This document shows, piece by piece, positions 35,360 to 45,026 of a stretch of DNA of 64,000 bases. Every line of letters starts with the position of its first letter. Positions within the stretch are counted from its first letter, which is position 1. The stretch comes from Vandiemenella viatica (lineage: Eukaryota > Arthropoda > Insecta > Orthoptera > Morabidae). Location of the stretch: NCBI GenBank assembly GCA_031002005.1, contig JARYHS010013630.1, forward strand, positions 238,149,539-238,213,538, given 5' to 3'. Under the pieces are notes generated by a model that worked only from the letters and a program-made list of their open reading frames with translations, searched no databases and was not told the DNA's origin. The position numbers and the translations under genes were made by a program.

Positions 35360-36527
35360 TGCCATCTTCCATAGAGTTTGTGAATGTCTTAGCCCAGTTT
35401 CATGTTGTATCTTTTTTTTTTTCCACCTTTCACAGGTGGACACCCCAGTAATGTTTTAAATCTATCTATACGAATTCTCTCTCTCTCTTAATTCCGGGAG
35501 ACATTTTGTACTGGTTTTTATTGACAGACTGCTGTTAATATTATTGCGTGTAAACTGAACGTAACCGATATTTGCCTTATGTACTTTACTATGATTATAA
35601 ATATTCTGAATGAAATGTTGACCCTTGCCACTCCCAAAAATGATTAATTATGGGGAAAAACCTCTTTTCAGATACAGTCAGGGATCCTTTTCTTCATGAT
35701 GTATTACTTGAAACATTCTCCTCATCTCATTCATCTGAAAACTCGATGGAAAAACATTTTCCACAACCTTCGTAAAGTTTATTGTACAGTGCCAACTCAC
35801 ACCACACTTTGAACTTGAAATAAAATTTCAGCCAGCACTATAATTAAAGTTGCACTGAAATTCACTTGACAGAACCAAATTAGAATTATTTTTTCAATGA
35901 GCGGTATGGTCACGCGCGGGCGATCCTAATCAAAATAACTTTATTTCAAACCATCAAAACAATACGAACTGTCACTGCCTCTGAGAACCCGGGGTGGCAT
36001 CCGAATTTGAGTATAGGATCGACACTGTCAGCATTAATGGTATCTAAATTACACGCTAGAGATAATTAAATGACGGAAATGAAAAGACACATGCTATTGT
36101 GCATTCTGTACCTTATTTTAACTGTGACAAATAATATGAACGAAAAACTACGTGGCTTGGCTCGGATTACCCGCCCCTCTCCCCACGTAGCCCAGCGTAG
36201 CTTTCTAACCAACACCCCCCTCCTAGACCGAGCCACGTAGTTTAAGGATGCTCCCTAACCAAAAACAATAAAATTGACAGACCAGCTCCAAGTTCACCAT
36301 TGATACTGACAACACTGTTATAAACCTCCACACAGACTCTACAGCAAAGTTGCCAGCATCAGACTCTCAGTCCACAGGAAATCTAAAGGTTTTGATTTCA
36401 ACTCCAACCGAGTCTCGACAAGTCACCAACTTGCTCACAGACGTTCCACATCGTCTTCAACACGGCAAGATGACAACAGAGTGGCAACCAAGCTGATTGT
36501 CAATAGGACCCTATTAAACAATGTTTC
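35360..36527. other. No recognised gene; small foldback inside
   Basis: 36145-36243 is a ~98-bp foldback: AAACTACGTGGCTTGGCTCGG on the left, with the reversed partner AAACTACGTGGCTCGGTC. A short TC run lies near 35480. Otherwise nothing. Confidence 0.5.
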
Positions 36528-36529
36528 TA

Positions 36530-37781
36530 CAGGGAGAGGACCAAATAATACGAACACCTGTGAAATAATGGAAAATCTTTATTAATAATGGGTTGGACCA
36601 CCCTTTGACTGAAGAACATATTTAATGCGACGTGGGATAGATGCATAAAGGTCATGGACAATATTTAAAGGTATATTAAGCCATTCCTCCTGCAGAACGG
36701 TCTCTAATTCCGAAACGCTGGATGGAGGAGGAAATCGGGAACGAAGTTTGGACTCCAAATATTCCCATAAATGTTCAATAACATTCAAGTCCGGAGACTG
36801 AGGGAGCCAGGCAAGATGTTCAACTTCATCGTCATGCTCTTCGAACCATGCTTGAACACACCTAGCAGTGTGGATAGGGGAGTTGTCGTCTTGAAAAAGC
36901 TCTCTAGGGAATACAGTCTGGACAAAAGGTTGGACACGATCCGCTAGAATGCTTAGATAGTGATTGATTTGATTCTACCATGCAGAATAACAAGTGTTCC
37001 AAGACCGCGCCAAGATATAGCACCCCATACCATAACGGAGCCACCCCCATGCTTCAAAGTCGGCAAGAGGCAATCAGGATTAAACGCTTCTCTGGGCGTT
37101 CTCTAGACATAAACGCGTCCGGTCGTATGAAAAAGGGTGAATGACGATTCATCTGACCATATTACCTGTTGCCATTGCTGTGGGGACCAGCCTTTGTGAT
37201 CTCTGCACCACTGGCGTCGCTTGAAAACATTAGTTGCTGTCACCAAGGGTTTACGAATTGCCACTCTGCCATAAATGTTCGCAGCATGAAGTTCCCTTTT
37301 GACAGTTTTTGTTGAAACGGGGTCCTGAAGATGACTGCTCAATTCGGATGTTATGTCGGATAACTATTGCTGGTGCTTTCGGGCTACTATGCACTTCAAG
37401 ACCCGTCTATCCCTATCAGTAAGCTTTGACTTTCGGCAGTTGTTGAGCTTTGAAGACGCCGTCTTACCCTCTTTCGCGTACGGTCATAACGGCTGATACC
37501 GTACTCCTTGCAAACCCCAAAAGGTTTGATGTTTCCGTAACCGATGCTCCACTTAAACGCGCTCCGAAAATGATTCCTCTTTGAAATTCTGCCAGGTCTG
37601 ACATTTCAACTAATCACAGACAGTTCGATAGAGGCATGCAACGCAGGTGTCTGCTATTGAGAGACTGATACTTTCCTCTTCACGCTAGGCAGACTTCCGT
37701 TGCAGGTGGCGCGGCTGTACTGCACGTATGAAATACGTCATACTTTTTCACAGGCGTTAGTATTATTTTTTCCTCCATCTG
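36530..37781 (-). mobile_element. Tc1-like transposon with broken transposase
   Basis: Ends CAGGGAGAGGACCAAATAAT and, reversed, CAGATGGAGGAAAAAATAAT, then a shared AC-AACGCCTGTGAAA-type block, flanked by TA. The minus strand carries transposase pieces: 37103-37342 (VKRELHAANIYGRVAIRKPL, QQVIWSDESSF with the first catalytic Asp) and 36582-36788 (VIEHLWEYLESKLRSRFPP with the Glu, LYASIPRRIKYVLQSKGG at the C-terminus). Frame breaks between them show that it is dead. Confidence 0.85.
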
Positions 37782-37783
37782 TA

Positions 37784-38600
37784 GAGCACATCACACGTGT
37801 ATGTCTGCCACTACAATGCCTGATGCACTGCTATTGAGTAATAATGCTTGAGCGGCTGGCCCAAAACGCTGGGTGCCCTCAGTATTGTCGCCATACTCCC
37901 TTCACGCCAAGGTAACAATTACTGCGCTCGTGGAACCTCAGTTTCAAATATATACATAACTTTAAAGAGATCTGGGGACGGCCCCCAATCTTATCCTCAC
38001 AAATTACACACTTCTCAAACTACAAATACACTTATCACACGCAGAACACAGTGACTGCTTTCACAGACAGATTGCAACACCTCATCCTCCTCCCCCCTTT
38101 TCCCCCAATTAGTACATAGTATGCCCTGCCAGAAGGAATAAAACAAACGCTTGGCGTCTGCAAGAGCATGCGACAGTAAAACCAAAGCCATTCAAAGGCA
38201 GCCGACTCCAAAATGTTGGGAAAATTTGGTGAAAAAGAAGCTGTCACGATACGACAACCCCGTTTCGCAGATATCTTCATTCTGCCACGTTCGAACTCAG
38301 TGATATTGTGTTTGAGTTCTTTCTTGAAGTAGTACTCACAAAAACAAATCGGGAACCACTGGTCATTAACACTAACAGCATTAACAAACTGAGCGCCAAG
38401 TTCATGCTACACCTGCGTTTAATGTCGGGTAACGCGATAATTATTGGACATTAAACGTTAGTATGAACCCTAAACGATGACATTAAGCGAATGCGCAGGA
38501 AAGCGGGGAGGGTATAGTAACCGTATTTTCACGTGGAGTTTCTGTAGCTATAGAACCGTATCTGGGTACACATTGAGCGTTTTGCGTACTCGCCTGGTAT
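37784..38600. other. No recognised gene
   Basis: Short frames (37848-38054, 38035-38280) without recognisable domains. Confidence 0.4.
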
Positions 38601-38619
38601 TGCAATAATGATTCCACTG

Positions 38620-39490
38620 TACATGTTCAACGTTCATATCGTGCGGGATATGGAAAATGTAATGCACCAAGCGAAGATGCCATGATAAAATGAAGCAGAA
38701 TGTTTGATAACACTGTATCGACTACAAAAATTCAAACCACGATGTGTTAAGAGATAAAAAAACGAGCCAGGTCAAAAATCAATTAGTTCAAGAAACCAAA
38801 GATACTGACCACGCTAATCGGCTATACTTCACCAATAAAATGCTACAGCTAGTCCTCAACTTCTGTTTAGTGATGAAGCAAACTTTCATTTGAACGCTCA
38901 AGTCAATTAACAGAATTTTCGCAACTGGGCAGGCGAAAATCGTAAAGAAAGTATCAGCAAACTCTTCACAGTCGAAAGGACGTTGAAAAGGGCCGCAATG
39001 TCCGCAAACTTATCATTGATTCTTAGTTTTATGAAGATCAAAAGAAGCGAGTACTCGCTGTAATTACGGGCAGTTATTATGAAACGTTACAAAACTTTTC
39101 ATCCCCATCTTTATTCAAATTTTTAGGAATTCAATAAGAGGACATAGTTTTAGCATGATGGGGCCACTTGCCATACACCTGTCCAGTCTATTGAAGCTGT
39201 GAACTAGTTATTCCAGAATTAGGTGAGTTCACCAAAAGGCAACATCAACTGGCCTGCTAGGAACCCAGATCTTATTCCACTAGATTATTTGTTATAAGGA
39301 TGCCTTAAAGTAGTGTAAACGACGATAAACCCACAAATCTGGAAAAGCTGAAGAACATCATAATATCGAAGATTCAATCTGTTACAAGAGCAACGTGTCG
39401 TTGCCAACCTTGTTTCGAGGCTATATGAATCTCAGCAACGTAACGATCAGCATTTGAAGAATATTATTTTGGCCAAATAATTTTTCAATT
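38620..39490 (+). pseudogene. Mariner-like transposase remnant
   Basis: The plus strand shows LLFSDEANFHLNAQVN near 38870 (first Asp), HDGATCHTPVQSIEA near 39160 (second Asp) and INWPARNPDLIPLDYLL near 39245-39295 (third acidic residue in a PLD context). The C-terminal block with NLVSRLYESQQRN ends near 39450. Stops and frame changes interrupt it. No terminal repeats could be assigned. Confidence 0.7.
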
Positions 39491-39579
39491 ATTGTCTGTA
39501 ATCAAGAAAAAAATTATAAATGAATGCAATTTTTCTCGGCGTTGTTTATTTATATACGTATCTCGGGAAATAAACCGAG

Positions 39580-40091
39580 TAATATTATTGATACACAATA
39601 TTTCGGCGACTTTAATCTCCGTCGCCATCTTCAGGTGCAGTTGTAAATCTTGAAGTCTGCCTTGAAGTCAGCCTTAAGCGTGTTGTTTTAAAACTGGCAT
39701 GGCAGCGACAGACGTTGTTATGTTGCCTAGCAGCATCTCAGACGTCATTAGACGCCCGCGGAACACAAAAAGCAGAGCGTTGGTGACGAGCAGCCTCAAT
39801 AACAAGAATCCATGCGTCTCTTATCTGGAACCCGCAATCCCTGTTAACCAAATCAGACGCGAGGCGAATTTCAAATGATTCTTTAATGACGCTGTCCCAG
39901 AAGCCTCTCGCATGTGTCAGCACCTTAGTCTCTTCGAAATCGAAACCATGTCCTTCTGCCAAACTATGTTCCGCCACTGCTGATTTGTCTTTTTGCCCCA
40001 GGTGAACATGTCGGGCGTGTTCCAAACAACGTTGTTGTACGCACCGGAGTTTATTGCATCCCGTGTGAAGAAATACATCGGCCAGACGATA
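39580..40091 (-). pseudogene. Penelope-like element 3' fragment (GIY-YIG endonuclease), minus copy
   Basis: The minus strand 39738-40145 encodes the C-terminal GIY-YIG region of a Penelope-like retroelement: LRCVQQRCLEHARHVHLGQK, DKSAVAEHSLAEGHGFDFEE and TKVLTHARGFWDSVIKESFE, then the terminal IRDAWILVIEAARHQR. The YIG motif itself is scrambled at the junction (about 40046-40091), where it meets the plus copy head to head. The 3' UTR (39590-39700) ends in a motif shared with 61080-61130. The element is 5'-truncated. Confidence 0.8.
39592..39639 (-). ncRNA. Hammerhead-like motif in Penelope 3' region (minus copy)
   Basis: On the minus strand: TGCAC, CTGAAGA (CUGANGA core), a stem TGGCGAC/GTCGCC, GAAA, TATT, then GTGTA pairing with TGCAC as stem I. 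The stem III region is extremely short. Hammerhead ribozymes are known in Penelope-like elements; activity is not shown here. Confidence 0.45.
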
Positions 40092-40265
40092 CGGTGCGTA
40101 CAACAACGTTGATTGGAATATGTCCGACATGTTCGCCTGGGGCAAAAAGACAAATCAGCAGTGGCGGAACATAGTTTGGTAGAAGGACATGGTTTCGATT
40201 TCAAAGCGACTAAGGGTGCGTTTATGTTGGAGCTGCGATAAACGATGAGAGCGACGATACTAGTG

Positions 40266-40414
40266 AGTAGTATAGCTATGGGGCTTTTGGAACACTTTGA
40301 GGACGAATTATACGCACCCGTCCTTAGCACCGTACCGCACCGTACCGTACCGTACCGTCCTCTGACGTCACGACTGCTCGCTGCTTGCTCTGGCAGCTCT
40401 CCAGTGCCGATTTT

Positions 40415-40456
<42 letters not shown>

Positions 40457-40557
40457 CTAAATCAGTATGTGTCAGATGCTACAACAGTTTTTTTTTTTTT
40501 GTTTGTTTGCTATGAACGACATTCTTCGACTCGTCTCTTTAAACGAGAGGGAAAAAA
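40266..40557 (+). repeat. Polinton left terminal inverted repeat
   Basis: Contains a CGTAC-type pentanucleotide run (40330-40358), an (AC)n run (40427-40454) and a T-run. The match to the right end fades around GTCTCTTTAAACGAGA (40535-40550). Confidence 0.9.
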
Positions 40558-40675
40558 TGAATAAAAGCAAGGAATTATGAAAGTGAGAAAATGTTTATTA
40601 AAGGAGTAACATACATATAAATTTCTACAGGCATACATACAATGATTAACTGGCAGTCTACGTATTTTTCATATA

Positions 40676-41746
40676 TTAAGCAATAATAGCAGCTTCTCGA
40701 AGTTCTTCCTCTATTGAAATAATTTCATTGTCATGTGAGTTGTTGCCGGCTGTTTTTGAAGCAAGCAGGAAAACTAAACGTTCGACAAGTTCGTTTGGGT
40801 TATTCCAGTGAATGTAGTCAATATGTGATTTATTGGAATACCTCTTCCAGTCTTTAACGTCAATTCCGTCTTCTTCTTCATCTTTGTCAGGTTTATTGCG
40901 CATTCCTTTTCCTGTATGTATTCCACTTTTGTATGCATCATCTTCATCATCGTGATCGTAGTCCTCGTTATCATCATCATCATCATCTTTTGCCGCAGAA
41001 GATGCCAGGGAAGAAGTTACTGCTGCCGCCGTTGCAGTGCGATGTTTTGGAGACTGAAGTATGTTAATCAATGGCTTTATGATGTGTGTATACTTGTACC
41101 CTCTGTTTGCATTTACAGGCTTGAAGGATAGGTAATGTTGCCTAAAGGCATTAGTTGCTTTCAGAATTTTAGCATAATTTTGAAGATCACAGGCAGTGTA
41201 ATTCTTAGGTTTGATTTTGAAAAGTAAATTGTACAAACCTCTAGTGCCTGGATATCTGACATTGTGAATTATTAAATCATTTTCATCAATATCCACTGGC
41301 GAGTTTCCAATCATCCATCCGCCTCCTGACGGATCGAATCTGATGCCATACACGGTGTCACGGCTTCTGTCTATTGGTTTATTAAAATATAAAGCCGACA
41401 GCCGGCCTGTTGTAGCCTTTACTACATGTATATCAGACATCTTTTCACTTTCTTTTTCTTTAACGTCACACATTTTGATATCATCATCATCAACAGCAGC
41501 AGCAGCAGCAGTGGTAGCAATAGCAGTAGTGTTACTGTTTTCTTGTTTCGGAAATCGTTCTTTGTGAATGGAAATCAATTCTTTTAGTGGCTGTGAAACA
41601 GGTCTGAATGCCTTCTCTAGCGCAGACTTGGTTTGAGCCTCTCTTTTGTGAAGAGCTAACAACTTTCGTCGAATGTTCTGTCGAGCTCGGACGATCTGTT
41701 TTTTAAGATTAATGTTTCTTTCGATAGAAGAAGAATTCCGTAGCAT
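40676..41746 (-). CDS. Polinton DUF8207-like protein
   Basis: 356 aa. The N-terminal helix-rich basic part (about 1-75: RARQNIRRKLLALHKREAQT, then FRPVSQPLKELISIHKERF) is followed by a low-complexity stretch encoded by a GCT/GAT microsatellite (about 80-95). The globular part comes next (about 120-230: VYGIRFDPSGGGWMIGNSPV, IDENDLIIHNVRYPGTRGLY, NYTACDLQNYAKILKATNAF). This is the DUF8207 pattern I associate with arthropod Polintons. A second Ala/Asp tract (about 245-270) is again microsatellite-derived. Function unknown; its place beside the fibre-like gene suggests a virion or assembly role. The frame is intact. Confidence 0.7.
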   Translation of the reverse strand: MLRNSSSIERNINLKKQIVRARQNIRRKLLALHKREAQTKSALEKAFRPVSQPLKELISIHKERFPKQENSNTTAIATTAAAAAVDDDDIKMCDVKEKESEKMSDIHVVKATTGRLSALYFNKPIDRSRDTVYGIRFDPSGGGWMIGNSPVDIDENDLIIHNVRYPGTRGLYNLLFKIKPKNYTACDLQNYAKILKATNAFRQHYLSFKPVNANRGYKYTHIIKPLINILQSPKHRTATAAAVTSSLASSAAKDDDDDDNEDYDHDDEDDAYKSGIHTGKGMRNKPDKDEEEDGIDVKDWKRYSNKSHIDYIHWNNPNELVERLVFLLASKTAGNNSHDNEIISIEEELREAAIIA

Positions 41747-41804
41747 GTTGTTATTATCTACTGATCAGTTACCATCTGAATTGAATTTAAGTAGTTCCTT
41801 CAAT

Positions 41805-43031
41805 TTATATAACATGATAGTCGAATTCCGCATGAAGTGGTCTACTTCCGATTACTAGGCGATCAGTTCTACCGAACTTGAATCTGTCTCCCTTGCGTAC
41901 AGCAATCTCTGTATTCATCGAAAGTTGATGAACGCTACCATTCAGTTCAAAGACAATTGTTTCAATATCCGGGGTAATAGACCGCAGAATAACTTCACCA
42001 TCGTAGGGTAATATATATTCATGCTGACCATTGTGTAAAATGTAATCCAATTCGTTGGGATTTCCCGAAGGAATGCTGTCAATTCTAAGAATGAAATGAA
42101 CCCTCGAGTTGACTTGTTTTTCAAAATATCCTTTTGTTATCACATCCGAGTCTAAAATTGGCTCACGTACATTCGTGATACGTTTGTTCTGAACGTCTAA
42201 AACTCTTTCTGTTGCATTAATCAGGTCAAAAAACTCTTCAACATTTGCACTCATAGAGACACGTATATTATTTTTCAGCTCACTGAGGCTGTTAAGCTTA
42301 TTTTGCAACTTTTGGAACAGCAGATCAACATAATTTTTACTTACTGTATCACTCTTCTGTAGCTTCGACAACTCAGAATCGACTTTTTCTTTCACACGCC
42401 TCAAGGAATTTTCAATTCTTCTGCGAGTGTCATCCACATATTTTTTCGTAGCTGCATCATGATCAGTTGCAGGATCTGCTAAATTACCAATATTTTTACG
42501 AGTCTTGAGCTTAAATGAACTTTCAGTTACATCGAATGTATTTCCGTTTTCAACTATTTTATCTACATAAGCTTTTGTGCAAGCATCATGATTCTCAGCA
42601 GGATCATGCAGGCCACTTAAACGTTTATTATTGAAATACACTGATGAACCAGTAGCATATATGCCGGAAAAGAAAGAAGCCATCTGCGGCAATAATTTCG
42701 CCAAGAGAGTATCTGTATAAGATTTTGTTTCGGCATTCTCATCTACTTTTGCTTTCGGTTGCAGGCATTCACCATTTGTATCTATTGAGTGTTTCTGAAA
42801 CAACTGATGTACTTTATCGAGAAGATCTGTAATAACACTGGAGTATGACTGGAATTTTGCATCCACATACTTTTTATTGGCAATATCATTACTGTACTGA
42901 GGATCTAGCACCAACAGCAGAGTGTTGCTACTGCTGTTGTCCTTGCCGCAGCCGATGTTTGATGATGTTCCCTTTGCAGAAGCCATCGTGATAATACTCT
43001 GTACTGCTTGAAGCTCTCGAGTTAAATACAA
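41805..43031 (-). CDS. Polinton fibre-like protein with DAATKKYVD repeats
   Basis: 408 aa, but the likely start is the second methionine (MASAKGTSS, codon near 42986), which avoids overlap with the ATPase stop. It contains a repeated motif: NDIANKKYVD, ENAETKSYTD, HDACTKAYVD, HDAATKKYVD and SDVITKGYFE, each about 35-80 residues apart, with helical coiled-coil-like spacers. DAATKKYVD-type repeats are a hallmark of phage and virus fibre shafts. The C-terminal ~110 residues (RVHFILRIDSIPSGNPNELD to the end) look like a beta-rich head. By analogy this would be a receptor-binding spike; that is inference. The frame is intact. Confidence 0.65.
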   Translation of the reverse strand: MYLTRELQAVQSIITMASAKGTSSNIGCGKDNSSSNTLLLVLDPQYSNDIANKKYVDAKFQSYSSVITDLLDKVHQLFQKHSIDTNGECLQPKAKVDENAETKSYTDTLLAKLLPQMASFFSGIYATGSSVYFNNKRLSGLHDPAENHDACTKAYVDKIVENGNTFDVTESSFKLKTRKNIGNLADPATDHDAATKKYVDDTRRRIENSLRRVKEKVDSELSKLQKSDTVSKNYVDLLFQKLQNKLNSLSELKNNIRVSMSANVEEFFDLINATERVLDVQNKRITNVREPILDSDVITKGYFEKQVNSRVHFILRIDSIPSGNPNELDYILHNGQHEYILPYDGEVILRSITPDIETIVFELNGSVHQLSMNTEIAVRKGDRFKFGRTDRLVIGSRPLHAEFDYHVI

Positions 43032-43717
43032 ATATAATTGTCAAAGTTCACTCGATATCGCCCTTTGTTTAAATCATCATCTTTGCTAATAAAGAGAAAA
43101 TCATAGTTGTTTCCACTCCATGCTTGCTTACACATTACAAGGAATTCACTGAACGTCATATCAGGATTAACATGATCACTAAAGACATGCTTTAAATTAC
43201 GTTCATCTTGCTTGAAGAGGATAATAACATTAGCATTATCTCTGATTAATTGTTTCGGAATTTTACTGTATGTTTGACATAAATAGAAGCTGTCTACACC
43301 ATAATGACGTCCCATGGAAAAGTAATCTTTCATGTGATCTTGATTGCCACATGCAACGTCGTCAAAGATAAAAACTGAAAGAGGACGAGCTTGATCTGGC
43401 GGTATTACATCATCCTTACTGGAAAATGTAAAATAGCCAATATCACTTAGGTTCTTTAAAACTTCTTCTAGAAATTTGTACTTATATTGCTGCAGCGATT
43501 TGGAAAACACATAGACGTTTTTAAATTTGAGACCGTTTTCATGAATTAGAAGATTAACAACCACATTTGTTTTTCCACAGTTGGAGGGACCTGCTACTAT
43601 ACATCTAATCGTATCAGGAAATAGATCACCATGTCTACGATCTTGCATTTGTAGTTCATTTCCGTATTCAGTAATAGGACTGATGGAGAGTTGAAGTTCA
43701 TGCTTCTTGAAATGCAT
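43022..43717 (-). CDS. Polinton packaging ATPase (FtsK/HerA type)
   Basis: 231 aa, full length for the family. Walker A is GPSNCGKT at 43-50 and Walker B FIFDDV at 116-121. A later LCQTYSKIPKQLIRDNANVI block has the glutamine and arginine expected in this ATPase group. The family powers genome packaging into the capsid in Polintons and related viruses. It ends about 35 bp before the probable fibre-protein start on the same strand, so the two may be co-transcribed. Its start faces the PLA2 gene, with about 95 bp between (43718-43813), a divergent promoter region. No defects seen. Confidence 0.93.
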   Translation of the reverse strand: MHFKKHELQLSISPITEYGNELQMQDRRHGDLFPDTIRCIVAGPSNCGKTNVVVNLLIHENGLKFKNVYVFSKSLQQYKYKFLEEVLKNLSDIGYFTFSSKDDVIPPDQARPLSVFIFDDVACGNQDHMKDYFSMGRHYGVDSFYLCQTYSKIPKQLIRDNANVIILFKQDERNLKHVFSDHVNPDMTFSEFLVMCKQAWSGNNYDFLFISKDDDLNKGRYRVNFDNYICI

Positions 43718-43813
43718 CTTTAAGCGTACTAAGCAATCTTCCCATCTTACAATTGCTAATATAAGAGAGCATTCTAAATTGTAAAAGACCAGTCATTAGT
43801 TAGCACTCGAGCA
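43718..43813. promoter_or_regulatory. Divergent intergenic region between ATPase and PLA2 genes
   Basis: 96 bp separate two divergent starts, so both promoters must lie here or in the flanking coding DNA. No clear TATA box; weak AT-rich words only (TAATATAAG). Confidence 0.35.
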
Positions 43814-44704
43814 ATGAAGAAGTGTGGCAATGATAAGAACAACATCAAGAAAAAGAAGAGGATGAAGAAGAAGAAGAAGCATGGTGGTTCTCTTCTTAAC
43901 CGAATGATTAATAAGTTGCCTGTTGAACTTCATTTGCCTGGTTACTCATACTGTGGGCCAGGAACAAAGTTAGAGGAACGACTCAAAAGAGGTGATACTG
44001 GTATCAATCCACTAGATGAAGCATGCAAAGAACATGACATAGCATATGCAACACACCCAGACAGTTTGCCCGACAGACATCGAGCAGACCGAATTCTGGC
44101 TAGAAAAGCATGGGGTAGAGTAAAAGCAAAAGATGCCAATTTTAAGGAGAAGTTAGCTGCTTTAGCAGTGACCGGTGCAATGAAAGCTAAACTTAAAATG
44201 GGGATGGGTATGAAAAAAAGATTGAAAGCGACTGGTGCCGTACTGAATAATGTAATTAAAAAAGTTCGAAGTGGTCTTAAGTATGTGAAGCCAGGCAGTA
44301 ATCTGATGACAATTGTAAAAGTAGCTCGTAAAATCGCCTCACAAGCTGCACCGACAAAAGCTGTAGAGAAATTTTTCCACAGAGAGCGAATAATACCCAT
44401 TCCCAAAACAGGTGGAATAATACCTCTAATTCCAATATTTGCAGCTTTATCAGCACTCGGAGGACTAGCTGGAGGAGCTGCTGGAATTGCTAAGGCTGTT
44501 AATGATGCGAAAAGTGCCCGAAAGCAGTTAGCTGAAATGCAAAGACATCATCAGGTACTTGAGGCAATTGCTTTGCGTGATGGGAAAGGACTGTACTTAG
44601 GTCCATACCGGAAAAACGGATTCGGATTGTATCTAACAGGTATAAAGGGAAAAAAAAAAATTCTCCGTAAACAGTCTTCCTGCAAGACCACTTACCAACA
44701 TTGA
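43814..44704 (+). CDS. Polinton PLA2-domain capsid-associated protein
   Basis: 296 aa. After a lysine-rich leader (1-25) comes a phospholipase A2-like domain: calcium-loop YCGPGT at 46-51 and the catalytic EACKEHDIAY with H74-D75. The middle is basic and alanine-rich, then a hydrophobic glycine-rich segment (about 205-235: PLIPIFAALSALGGLAGGAA) that could touch membrane. Near the end is GKGLYLGPYRKNGFGLYL. In parvoviruses such PLA2 domains act in membrane passage during entry; the same role here is inference. The frame shifts relative to the following protease at an A10 run (44651-44660), so the last ~17 residues may be out of the ancestral frame. Confidence 0.85.
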   Translation: MKKCGNDKNNIKKKKRMKKKKKHGGSLLNRMINKLPVELHLPGYSYCGPGTKLEERLKRGDTGINPLDEACKEHDIAYATHPDSLPDRHRADRILARKAWGRVKAKDANFKEKLAALAVTGAMKAKLKMGMGMKKRLKATGAVLNNVIKKVRSGLKYVKPGSNLMTIVKVARKIASQAAPTKAVEKFFHRERIIPIPKTGGIIPLIPIFAALSALGGLAGGAAGIAKAVNDAKSARKQLAEMQRHHQVLEAIALRDGKGLYLGPYRKNGFGLYLTGIKGKKKILRKQSSCKTTYQH

Positions 44705-44756
44705 CTTACAGCACTATGCTAAAAAGCTGCGGATAACACACTTTCGAGGTGTCTTT

Positions 44757-45026
44757 ATGAGGGATACTTTACCTTCAAGACCTAACACTTGCGAGAGTGC
44801 AATTATTAATCTTAATACCGATGAGGAACCAGGATCACACTGGGTAACCTATAAAAAGAAAGGTAATATTGTTTACTATTTCGATAGCTTTGGAAACTTA
44901 CCACCTCCTCCAGAAATAGTAAAATATCTGAAAAACTGTACGATAAAGTATAACTACAATACGTTTCAGTCATTTAACAGTCAGAGATGTGGTCATTTAT
45001 GTTTAAAGTTTCTAAATTCTAAATAA
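44757..45026 (+). CDS. Polinton adenain-like cysteine protease (C-terminal frame)
   Basis: 89 aa from this ATG, short for the family. The catalytic His is in EPGSHWVTY (H28), the acidic partner likely D43 in YYFDSFG, the oxyanion Gln in NTFQSF (Q71) and the nucleophile Cys in SQRCGHLC (C78). The protease processes capsid proteins in adenoviruses and probably in Polintons. The frame is open upstream of the ATG to the A10 run at 44651-44660, and that upstream stretch looks conserved, so the true product probably starts earlier or was part of the PLA2 ORF. It ends about 38 bp before the minor capsid start. Confidence 0.85.
   Translation: MRDTLPSRPNTCESAIINLNTDEEPGSHWVTYKKKGNIVYYFDSFGNLPPPPEIVKYLKNCTIKYNYNTFQSFNSQRCGHLCLKFLNSK

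Noticed and set aside
39917..40460. Long frames across the Penelope junction and the AC repeat
   Set aside because: They read the wrong strand or frame of the GIY-YIG region and a dinucleotide repeat.
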